Below, one piece after another: positions 6,463-12,463 of a DNA stretch of 12,463 bases. Origin of the DNA: Xanthobacteraceae bacterium (GTDB lineage: Bacteria > Pseudomonadota > Alphaproteobacteria > Rhizobiales > Xanthobacteraceae). Both the position numbers and the translations under genes were made by a program. How positions within the stretch are numbered: the stretch's first letter is position 1; each line of letters opens with the position of its first letter. The stretch lies in the NCBI GenBank assembly GCA_030043175.1, contig JASHYD010000032.1, forward strand, positions 1 to 12,463, written 5' to 3'. Under the pieces are notes generated by a model, which was not told the DNA's origin, ran no database searches, and was given only the letters and a program-made list of their open reading frames with translations.

Positions 6463-6912
6463 ATGCGGGTGCGCCAGCGTCCTTCAACGGAACTCCCTTC
6501 GCGCCGCGTTCCGACGCCGCGGAGCTTCTGCCTGCCGCGGATGCCCGCCAACTTTACGCCGAGGGACGCGAACGGGGTACAGCAGATGGTGCGACTTCCT
6601 TTCGGCTATAACCTTCCCGCGACATCCAACGGGCGTGGGCCGCTGGGCCACGTACTGTCGCTGCACGCGGGCATGAGCTACGAAGCGCTCGTTTGCGATC
6701 GCCTTGGCCAAAACGACGCGCCGATCACGCTTATGCAGGAAGAAGACCCGCCTCGCCGTCGGACACAATGGCGGTTTGGCTCCGGTGGAGAACTGGGACA
6801 TCCCGACGTTTTTCTGGCGGGAGCCGGCGCGCTGCGTTCGGCGGCGAACAACATCCTGACGCTCCCGAGGCCAATCTCAGTTTCGTCAAGGCGCCGTTGG
6901 GCTCGCGGCTAA
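6463..6912 (+). pseudogene. Serine hydrolase (beta-lactamase / CubicO fold) pseudogene, multiple frameshifts
   Basis: Recognisable pieces of one serine hydrolase lie in the right order but in changing frames. Frame 1 has LPRMPANFTPRD (about 6532-6567) and GHVLSLHAGMSYEALV (about 6646-6693), then NDAPITL. Frame 2 has RLAVGHN and LAPVENWDIPTF (6749-6811). Frame 1 returns with FLAGAGALRSAANNILTL (6811-6864) and frame 3 finishes with EANLSFVKAPLGSRL (6867-6911). In intact homologues these blocks form one stretch, running from the 'THTSGLPR' region after the catalytic SxxK to 'FLAGAGALRSTANDML'. The SxxK-bearing N terminus and the C-terminal HNGGTGG region are not seen; a weak echo near 7050-7110 (GLGL, VGHANARG) may be the latter. 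The T-run at 6809-6813 is one frameshift site. The gene is dead. The copied family acts on esters or peptides in the periplasm. Confidence 0.7.
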
Positions 6913-7525
6913 GTGTTTCCGTTCCGTACCTATGTTGCTTCGCAACACTTAATCGTGAGGGACGAGGAATCTGAGAAACGTCGGCTGATTGGTGCCGACC
7001 ATAGGACTGTGCAAAGGACCAAGGTGGAGCTCATGCCCGGTACCTGCCCGGTCTTGGCCTTCCAGACCCTGGGCCCTGTCTGGTCGGTCATGCCAACGCA
7101 CGAGGGCCGGCAACGAGCGCCACGAGCATCAAGGCGTCAAACCCATGCCGACCGCCCGCCATCGGCGGGTGAGCCATCCAGCCGCAACCCGCTTGGCCGC
7201 CTCCTCGCTCTCCCATAGTTGGTTCCTAGAATCAGGCTTTATTGGAGCCATTTGCCACCCGAGGGCTCGGGGACAAAGGCGAGATACCTCGCAGAGGCGT
7301 CCGACAAGCGCCTGTGCTTTAGCTCTGTCAGTCGCTCTGGACATGCTTTTCCCGCTTCGACATTGCCAATGCTTCGAACCGATTCGGTGGGCGCGGTAGG
7401 TGCGCGTCAGCCGCGTCGCGAGCCCGCTGCGGGATCAGGGCGGCGATCGTGTCGCTATCGAACCTATGGCTGTCGCGAGGAGTTGCTCGGTGGCACCGTG
7501 CGGAGGCAGTTGCGTCCAATACCAC
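6913..7525. other. No gene recognised
   Basis: About 610 bases without a convincing gene. Short frames exist on both strands, none with a good Shine-Dalgarno or a family resemblance. A small perfect hairpin, GTTGC-TTC-GCAAC, lies at 6934-6946, nested near an AAGTGTT/AACACTT inverted pair (6911-6917 and 6944-6950). The first 200 bases may hold the decayed end of the serine hydrolase gene. Confidence 0.4.
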
Positions 7526-7708
7526 CTATTCTTTTCTATTTCGTTCCAGGCGTCGAGTCTCAAGAGACGTCAGACATTCTTCGTACATGTCTACCGCGAG
7601 GTCTGGAAGAGAGAGCGTATTGTCTACGACCTTTTTAATTCTTGGATTGTCTTTGCCCATAGCAAGTAGTCCTACTACAGTTTGTTCTGCCTCCGTATAC
7701 CTGGACAT
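7526..7708 (-). CDS. Small hypothetical protein, 60 residues
   Basis: I do not recognise the family. The reading frame is short, but two things argue that it is real. A near-ideal Shine-Dalgarno GGAGGAG lies at 7713-7719, 4 bases before the ATG, and the codon use is even, without the arginine-rich look of shadow frames. The protein is soluble, largely helical by eye and charged: it begins MSRYTEAEQTVVGLLAMGKD, has KKVVDNTLSLPDL in the middle, DMYEECLTSLE after it, and a basic tail RRLERNRKE. No transmembrane segment or zinc motif is seen. It lies alone between two pseudogenes and looks AT-richer than its surroundings, so it may be cargo of the decayed element that survived. An antitoxin, regulator or phage-type small protein are all possible; none is supported. 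Confidence 0.6.
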   Translation of the reverse strand: MSRYTEAEQTVVGLLAMGKDNPRIKKVVDNTLSLPDLAVDMYEECLTSLETRRLERNRKE

Positions 7709-7983
7709 TTTACTCCTCCCAATAGCGATACCGAACTGGAAAGTATGCTGCCGAATGGGAGCACAATGCGGCGCCTCTGGGATGTTTCTCGGCGTCGCTA
7801 CACTAGCCAGTACACACTATCACACCGGCGATCGGGCCTGGCGCGCCATTAAAATGCCGGCCTGCGCTCGTCGCGTCTCTTGCCCACGTACATCATCAAC
7901 ATCTCATTGCGCGTTGCGCGCTAAACCCAAAAATTCCAATTCGTCCTTCGCCTTCTCCGTTCTTTCCTCGCAACAAAATGGGA
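7709..7983. other. Intergenic; nothing beyond the leader of the small gene
   Basis: Apart from the Shine-Dalgarno at its left end this stretch shows no gene, repeat or clear promoter. Composition is mixed, with an AT-richer part at 7910-7985. Confidence 0.4.
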
Positions 7984-8437
7984 TTAGCGGCGCTTACCGG
8001 CGGTCAAAATAGCGAGCACGCCGCCGCCCCGGAACTCCACGACTTGCACTTGCGGCGACATCCATTGCCGCAACCGGCCTTGCGTTCGAGTTCGGATTGG
8101 TAGCGCAGATCGCGGCACATCCGACAAGCCCAGCGATCGCCTTTGAGGTAGAGCAGCCCACATCGCCGATTGCGGGCACCCAAACGAACATGGCCGATGG
8201 CCGCCGCGGGCAAAGTGAAGGGTGCGATCGACTGACCGCCAGCCCGTAGCGCAGGATGATGCTCTCACGCCGGACAACACGCTAATGGCGCTGGCGGACT
8301 CGCCATTACGCGCCCATCGCCACGCAAAGGCCCTGCCAGGGGGTGAGCAGATTGCGACGATGCCAATTGCGCACGTCGATCGATCGTTGGGCTTCGCACC
8401 GGGCGCCGCCGTACTGGCCGGGGTAGCCGGTCCACAC
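7984..8437 (-). pseudogene. Frameshifted zinc-ribbon hypothetical protein ('GYGSGR'-type) pseudogene
   Basis: Read on -, the pieces run in order through different frames. GYPGQYGGARCEAQ, then QRSIDVRNWHRRNLL, lie just after a GTG at 8437. WARNGESASAISVLS follows, then IILRYGLAVS, then DRTLHFARGGHRP with FGCP, and finally RRCGLLYLKGDRW and CRMCRDLRYQSELERK. Intact proteins of this kind, common in Bradyrhizobium-like genomes and annotated only as hypothetical, begin with a glycine-rich MGGYGSGR..GGR stretch, then 'IDVRDWHR.GLL', then 'W.RNGE', and have a CxxC..CxxC ribbon ending in 'C..C..L.Y.S'. Three or more frame changes break the order here. The C-terminal tail is short. The ribbon suggests nucleic-acid or metal binding in the parent family; that is inference. 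Together with the serine hydrolase remnant it marks 6.4-8.5 kb as decayed accessory DNA. Confidence 0.6.
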
Positions 8438-8831
8438 CTGTTTACATTTTGGTGGTATCTTATTGATCTTGTTAGATAATTTGCGTATCAGGCGGGACAG
8501 GCTGGGGGACCCAGCCGCTAATGTTTCTTCGGCAGCCGGCACAATCCACGGCGGTTCCTGAATGGAAAGCTGCGCTAGCGCGTGACGGCGTCCGCCGTCG
8601 AAGCCCGCGCCAAAAATCTATTGGACGCAACCTTCTGCTTGGGGAAAAGTCCACCCATCCCCGCGCCGCACGGCATCGCCATGCGCGAGCACCTGCGCCA
8701 GAGGGACGATTCTTGCATGTCGAAATTGGTCACCCAGCAGTGCCAGCAAAACGCTAGGGGGCAAGCGGCAAGCTCTCGTCGATATTGCCAGTGCCTGGGC
8801 TTGTTTAATAGTTACTATTAGCGCGTTTGCG
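8438..8831. other. Non-coding stretch with AT-rich block and GC-rich hairpin
   Basis: No gene is recognised in these 390 bases. An AT-rich block at 8441-8488 (TTTACATTTT to AGATAATTTGCG) lies before the pseudogene start on - and could once have held its promoter. The hairpin at 8500-8516 is listed separately. The remainder up to the exported-protein gene shows only short arginine-rich frames. Confidence 0.4.
8500..8516. terminator. GC-rich 7-bp hairpin, terminator-like but weak T-tract
   Basis: GGCTGGG-GGA-CCCAGCC is a perfect 7-bp stem with a 3-base loop. On + it is followed by GCTAATGTTTCTT, only a loose T-rich tail, and on - by no T-run. It may be a relic terminator or structural element; no live gene ends beside it. 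Confidence 0.3.
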
Positions 8832-9416
8832 ATGCGTCTTAAATTGCGAGGAATTGTGGGCAGGATCGTTTCGCGGATGGAAGGATTTTTGGCCGTGGCG
8901 GTCGCTTGCCATTTTGGTGCGAACGCGCAGGACTTAGACAGAGCCGTATCTGGATTCGCGGTGGCTCCCCCCGCAGGATACGTTGCAACGCCAGGCGCGA
9001 CTGCATCACCGTCGCGGGTGGCGCTGCGCCTGACCAAGCCTACCGAACCCGGCGTTATCTGCGAGGTCTCCTTTGAGGTCCTACCTGGCTTCGAGCATTT
9101 CAGCCAAGAGATGCTCAACCGACAGATCGACAATCCGGATTGGGAGGCGTTCTACCGCGAAGGGCTTGCTGACTTTTACAGGATTGAGAGCGTCGAGCGC
9201 TTCGATCATGCAGACGTGCGCGGGGCCGTAGTGCGCGGCATTTCGAAACCGAAGCCGACGATTCGGAATTGGGCCGCCGACCAACCGACGCTCATTTTCA
9301 TCTTCTACACCCCCAAGGGCGTGAGCAAGGTCGCTTGCGTGGCCCCTCGGCCAATCTTTGAGGCGCGCCGTCCTGAATTCGAGGCAGTGGCGCGCGGCAT
9401 CACGTTGGCGCAATGA
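8832..9416 (+). CDS. Exported protein of unknown function, 194 residues
   Basis: I do not recognise a named family. The N terminus looks like a signal peptide: basic RLKLRGIVGRIVSR, a short hydrophobic EGFLAVAVACHF, and a likely cleavage after GANAQ (about residue 33). The mature 160 residues alternate strands and helices, with VICEVSFEVLPGF, a middle helix EAFYREGLADFY, the edge strand TLIFIFYTPKGVSKVACVAP and a last helix FEARRPEFEAVARGI. That layout recalls PsbP/Mog1-like periplasmic folds; this is inference only. Two cysteines (77 and about 168) could form a disulfide. The ATG at 8832 has no clear Shine-Dalgarno; the ATG at 8877 is an alternative but would lose the basic part of the signal peptide. 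It stands alone on + and converges on the 400-residue gene 440 bp away. Confidence 0.75.
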   Translation: MRLKLRGIVGRIVSRMEGFLAVAVACHFGANAQDLDRAVSGFAVAPPAGYVATPGATASPSRVALRLTKPTEPGVICEVSFEVLPGFEHFSQEMLNRQIDNPDWEAFYREGLADFYRIESVERFDHADVRGAVVRGISKPKPTIRNWAADQPTLIFIFYTPKGVSKVACVAPRPIFEARRPEFEAVARGITLAQ

Positions 9417-9855
9417 GGTTGGGTCAAACTTGCCGCCTTCCGGCTCGCCTGCCCGTCCCGATCCGGCGTTCACCCGGTCGGGCACTACGATCACAAGTGG
9501 CGTCGGCGATCGCAATTGGCGTCGGTGGTATGGGAAGCATCCGATGCCCGAAGGTCGCCTCCATGCACGTCGATCTCGTTGTCGGTGGAACAAGAATTTG
9601 TCTGACAGAACTTAAATGGTGGCCGCACTGCCCTGACAGAGATCTTCGCCTCGTCTCGCTAGCGCTGATCGCCGAGCAAGGTCTGCTAACTCAGGCTCGG
9701 CATCGAGATCGAACCCAAGGGCCACGGGCAGCAAAACGGCTGCCAAGAAAGCTGCTCGGCAAGATTGGCGATTCCGTCGCCGTGCTTCGGCGTTGGTGCG
9801 TCTCTATCTGCTTCTTGCTGCGCCGTTCGTATTGGCCTTTCTGCCTCCCGGTGCG
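9417..9855. other. Convergent intergenic region, no gene recognised
   Basis: These 439 bases lie between the ends of two convergent genes. There is no convincing terminator hairpin with a T-run. A short direct repeat CTGACAGA occurs at about 9602 and 9635. Open frames on + run through it into the antisense of the next gene and have no start support. Confidence 0.4.
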
Positions 9856-11058
9856 TTACCGCAACGGGAACAGATCGTCATCAAATATAAAGCCACCCTT
9901 CATGGCGTCCCTGGTCAACGGATCAGGGCCCCGTCCCTCCGCGAAGGCGCGCTCTTCCATGCGCCGACCATGCATGATCCCCGGGAGACCATAGTTTCCC
10001 TCAATGCAGCGGGGCTCGTAATAAAGTCTGTTATCAGCATCGGTCTGCCTGGTGAAGTCTTGCTTGGCGGTCCACGGTCGCGTCCACACGGTCGGATCCT
10101 CAGCGGTCACGACGTATTCGAGCGACGTCGGCCCCGTCCGTGTCCAACGCTCCACCAGGTGCAAGTTCTCCCGTGAACCCTGGTAATCGGTCTTGGGGCT
10201 GAAGTTCGTCACGTCGATCACGAGCGTATTGCTCTCCCAACGGCCGCGCGAGTCGCCGTACCACTGGCGGATATGGGCCGGCAGGTGCGGGCTCCCGTTC
10301 ATGACGATGTTACGTTGCCACCCTTGCCCCTGACCGACATCGTAGAAGATCGCGATGCCGCCGGGCGTCTGCACGATGCGGCGGAAGCTGCCGTTGTTGG
10401 TTCCGAATTCGGGAAGCCCGCCGGTCAGGCAGCGCTCCGCGAGCGAACTGTCTTCCGGACCATCGTTGCGATTCATCCGGCCGGTGTTGTAGCGCAGGGC
10501 AAGCTCGGCGCGCCGCGGCGATGGCGTGGGATCGTATTTCCAGCCCCTGCAGGCCGGCTCTTCGTTCTTGCATGTCTCGGTCGATTGCAACAAGGCGAGA
10601 CGAAACTCGCGTTCAGCAGCAGCAGTCCTTTGGGCCCCTGGCGTTAACGGCGGCATCCGGCCATTCGGCGGATCGACAATCAGCGAGGTTCGCGTGCCGG
10701 CGCGCTTGAAGGAGACGAACACGTTGTTATAGGAACCAGAGACGTCCCGCTCGGTCCCGCGCTCCGCTCGCCTTTCGCGACCGAGGATCTCCGATCGCGC
10801 TTTGTCAATTTCAAGTCGCTGTGCCTCTGTGAAAAATTCCTGGTTCGCGTACTTCGCGGGGCGCTGCAACGGGGTATCGGTTTCGTCGGTCCAAATGCCC
10901 TGCAGGTCAGGTTCGCCCCAGGGCGTTTTCAGCGCCGGGGTTAGCGCGGCGGAATTTGCCGGTTGAGCCGATGTCCGTGAAGTGGGCGTCGAAATGACTG
11001 CGCTGACGGCTATCACCGCGGTGATGGCCATGGACATCGAGCCCGAGAATTTGCACAT
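9856..11058 (-). CDS. Exported protein of uncharacterised family, distant relative of the tandem paralogs
   Basis: A 400-residue protein with a signal peptide (hydrophobic MAITAVIAVSAVI, cleavage near TSAQ-PA, about residue 33). The mature part opens with TPWGEPDLQGIW (45-56), has RPAKYANQEFFTEAQ (66-80), PPNGRMPPLTP (130-140), QRNIVMNGSPHLP (248-260), then YGDSRGRWESNTLVIDVTNF (267-286), NLHLVERW (298-305), EDPTVWTRPWTAKQDF (320-335) and a C-terminal YEPRCIEGNYGLPG. It is known only as a hypothetical protein in proteobacteria and acidobacteria. The block from GDSRGRW to TRPW aligns in order with GYSIGxW ... LEVET ... ERxxxD ... DP ... TRPW of the proteins at 1011-2782, which suggests one common beta-rich domain. 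The ATG at 11058 has a good Shine-Dalgarno (AGGAGA at 11065-11070, 6 bases away). It is monocistronic, with the nearest - strand gene 2.1 kb downstream a pseudogene. Confidence 0.85.
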   Translation of the reverse strand: MCKFSGSMSMAITAVIAVSAVISTPTSRTSAQPANSAALTPALKTPWGEPDLQGIWTDETDTPLQRPAKYANQEFFTEAQRLEIDKARSEILGRERRAERGTERDVSGSYNNVFVSFKRAGTRTSLIVDPPNGRMPPLTPGAQRTAAAEREFRLALLQSTETCKNEEPACRGWKYDPTPSPRRAELALRYNTGRMNRNDGPEDSSLAERCLTGGLPEFGTNNGSFRRIVQTPGGIAIFYDVGQGQGWQRNIVMNGSPHLPAHIRQWYGDSRGRWESNTLVIDVTNFSPKTDYQGSRENLHLVERWTRTGPTSLEYVVTAEDPTVWTRPWTAKQDFTRQTDADNRLYYEPRCIEGNYGLPGIMHGRRMEERAFAEGRGPDPLTRDAMKGGFIFDDDLFPLR

Positions 11059-11632
11059 GACGAATCTCCTTTTCCCTGCAGTACGTTACGGTTCGCCATG
11101 AGTCCAGAATATGGACCCAGCAACGACCGCGTTGGCCTTCGGCCCGGATGCAAGTTGAGGGCCAAGGGTGGCGGTTTATTCAGGGGGCACCACCGGGGTC
11201 TTTTGTCGTCCATCGCGTGGCTCACGCTTGCCATGTTGCAACAATGTCGCCTTCTGGCCGCTCGCTTCAACCAATATGAAAAGGATTTAACGATTCTCTC
11301 TGGTCGGGAGTGAGAACTTGAACGAAGACGAGTCTTTCCGGCCCGGGATCTGGCCTGCATCAAAGCCCCGCTCGGATGGCTCAGATCATCCTCGCCCGTG
11401 AGTGTCGCGACAGTTCGAGGCCGGCCATGGAATTCGGAGCACAGGCGATTGCCTGCTCCACAGCATGAGCCCGGCACCGCTCACGAGGTCGTTGGCTGAA
11501 GCCGTCCTCGATCGCCGTGATGGTGAAGCTTAACCCACGGGGCCGCTTGCGATTGAACCTGCTGGGAGATCACCCGAAATCAGCGTCCGCGAAAAACCGT
11601 TCGCACGACGCCGGCGAGATCAGCCACGCTAT
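11059..11632. other. Upstream region of the 400-residue gene; no gene recognised
   Basis: About 570 bases hold no supportable gene. Long frames on - start inside and run into the neighbouring gene out of frame; their protein is arginine- and proline-rich without motifs. An imperfect hairpin lies at 11436-11459 (GGAG-CA-CAGGC-GATT-GCCTG-CTCC, 9 bp with a 2-base bulge). The promoter of the 400-residue gene should be near 11080-11150, but no clear -35/-10 pair was found. Confidence 0.4.
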
Positions 11633-11676
11633 TGAACAATGTTCACAGTCGTGGTACACCACGTGAACGATGTTCA
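11633..11676. promoter_or_regulatory. Operator-like array of three dyads in 44 bp
   Basis: Two almost identical 13-bp sites flank a third dyad. Site 1 is TGAACAATGTTCA (11633-11645), a perfect 6+1+6 palindrome. The central dyad is CGTGGT-AC-ACCACG (11650-11663). Site 2 is TGAACGATGTTCA (11664-11676), a 5+3+5 palindrome. Site centres are 31 bp apart, close to three helical turns, so bound dimers would face the same side. GAAC-N3-GTTC differs from the LexA boxes I know (GAAC-N4-GTTC in Gram-positives, GTTC-N7-GTTC in alphaproteobacteria). No intact gene starts next to it. Confidence 0.5.
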
Positions 11677-11949
11677 TATTGGAGGGCCGAACGATCGAGC
11701 TCGCGGGATCCCAAGCGCGCGGCCACACGTGTTCGTCGCCGCGCGAGATATCGCAATGTGCATCCCCACTCATAACAGGCGTTAACGGACCAGACACCGC
11801 CACCCGCGGCCAGATCGGAAATCGCCGCAATCTCATTAAGATAAGATAAGGACTGGGTGTTCGCGCCAGTAACGCCGACGCCAAGCGGTCGAGCGCCGGC
11901 GCAATGACGCGAGACCCCGGAACGGGCGAGAAGCACGCATCGCGCAAGG

Positions 11950-12122
11950 CCATCATTCGCTCGCGTCGGAGCCTGGCATGCGTGACCGGACCGTGAGCCA
12001 CCGGTCGCACCCGGCCATGTTACATTGGCGTAGATGCCGGCACCGCCATCTTGCAGGGCGACCTCGACGTGCCGCCCGAGCCCCGGAAATGGCCAATGCA
12101 GGGTGCGGCGCAGGAATGGCAT
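11950..12122 (-). pseudogene. N-terminal-like fragment of a split hypothetical protein gene
   Basis: Starting at an ATG at 12122 the - strand reads MPFLRRTLHWPFPGLG, RHVEVALQDGGAGIYANVTW and PGATG. It then degrades, with CTCACGG and CAGGCTCCGACGCGAG fragments that would fit 'VGVLT...INQAP'. As I remember the family, an uncharacterised group perhaps related to Ntn-type linear amide hydrolases, proteins open with 'RTLDWPFxGLGRHVEVAxQ....FxNVTWPGxVGVLTAMAPGRFAAAINQAP'. Homology fades left of about 11980. The open frame continues to 11643 but shows no further family motif. The C-terminal half of the same family lies on the opposite strand from about 12138. Confidence rests on remembered motifs. 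Confidence 0.4.
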
Positions 12123-12463
12123 CGGTGCGGCGTCAATGCGCGTAGACCCGCTATTCCGGTGATCGATGTCCGCCGCGGCGCGTCGCAAGCCTGCCTCATC
12201 GAGCGCACACAAACTGAAGCCGTCGTGAGACGCGGAGACTCAACGATCGCCAATAACTGGCATCCGACAAGCCCTGCACGCGACGGCTATTGGAAACAGC
12301 GGAGTGCCTATCTCCGGCGCCCCGACGATTCCGAGAGGCGGCGCAAATGCCTCGAAGAGGAGGGGCCGGGCGAATCCTTCGAATGGGTGCGCGAGCCAGT
12401 GTTGAACCGATTCACCCGATTAGCGGTCGAAACATCGGCCGCAAACGGAGAACTGCATGTTCT
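12096..12463 (+). CDS. C-terminal-like part of the split hypothetical protein, runs off the window
   Basis: The frame is open from 11997 to the window end with no stop; the first ATG is at 12096, without a Shine-Dalgarno. Family-like sequence begins near 12138 with ARRPAIPVIDVRRG, then ACLIERTQTEAVV (about 12186-12224), IANNWHP (12243-12263), a charged helix with KQRSAYLRRPDDSERRRKCL, then SFEWVREPVLNRFTRLAVE and SAANGELHV at the edge. Intact relatives, as I recall them, end 'ARPVIxxLxGVxxGExCVIERTET...ANDWH...FAWVxPPVLNxFTRLAVEM..A.G.L.V'. The part before 12138 is antisense to the N-terminal-like fragment on - and is not family sequence, so a functional start is unlikely and the gene is probably broken. 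The stop lies outside the window. Confidence 0.45.
   Translation, partial: MQGAAQEWHRCGVNARRPAIPVIDVRRGASQACLIERTQTEAVVRRGDSTIANNWHPTSPARDGYWKQRSAYLRRPDDSERRRKCLEEEGPGESFEWVREPVLNRFTRLAVETSAANGELHV

Noticed and set aside
7129..7344. 71-residue frame on - (MSRATDRAKAQ...)
   Set aside because: Weak Shine-Dalgarno, no recognised family, and overlap with another short frame; not enough to call a gene.
7328..7525. 65-residue frame on - beginning directly after the small gene's stop
   Set aside because: GTG start without Shine-Dalgarno and arginine/alanine-rich composition typical of non-coding GC-rich DNA.
9413..10176. Frames on + running from the convergent gap into the antisense of the 400-residue gene, one with a lysine/alanine-rich then hydrophobic stretch
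   Set aside because: No start support, and most of the length is the shadow of the real gene.
11013..11477. 154-residue frame on - overlapping the start of the 400-residue gene
   Set aside because: Out of frame with the supported gene, no motifs, Arg/Ser/Pro-rich composition.
11570..12010. 146-residue frame on - across the operator-like array
   Set aside because: No recognisable family and no Shine-Dalgarno; it overlaps another frame that holds the N-terminal-like fragment.
1..12463. CRISPR array, rRNA, intact tRNA or complete insertion sequence
   Set aside because: No regularly spaced repeats, no rRNA-like sequence, no full cloverleaf and no transposase gene with terminal repeats were seen.

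Overview
The window looks like an accessory stretch of a GC-rich alphaproteobacterial chromosome, most likely a Bradyrhizobium or other Hyphomicrobiales relative. The HWE-type sensor kinase, the exported proteins of an uncharacterised family and the codon use all fit. This assignment is inference; there is no rRNA or other taxonomic marker here.

Left part (1-3500): the 3' end of a luciferase-like flavin monooxygenase gene enters from the left on +. A frameshifted scrap of a serine recombinase gene follows. Next, on -, comes a two-gene operon of tandem paralogous exported proteins. Divergent from it is a small EthD/ABM-like alpha-beta barrel gene. Monooxygenase, small barrel protein and exported proteins together suggest a catabolic or secondary-substrate locus, but the substrate cannot be read from the sequence.

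Middle (3580-6330): an orphan membrane-bound PAS/HWE histidine kinase and a ROK-family sugar kinase, both on -. No response regulator or sugar transporter is nearby.

6.35-8.83 kb is a gene graveyard. It has a possible tRNA-like 3' end scar, a serine hydrolase (beta-lactamase fold) pseudogene cut by several frameshifts, one small intact-looking 60-residue gene with a very strong Shine-Dalgarno, and a frameshifted zinc-ribbon protein pseudogene.

Right part (8.83-12.46 kb): an exported 194-residue protein of unknown function on +, and a 400-residue exported protein on - that is a distant relative of the two tandem paralogs. Then comes about 1 kb without a recognisable gene, which holds a 44-bp cluster of three dyads that looks like an operator. 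At the right edge, the N-terminal and C-terminal parts of what appears to be one protein family lie on opposite strands and abut near 12.13 kb, as if an inversion broke the gene.

I found no complete novel defence or mobile system. The best leads are the three-member exported family with duplicated leader, the operator-like array at 11633-11676, the inverted split gene at the right edge, and an 18-bp inverted repeat pair flanking the EthD-like gene.
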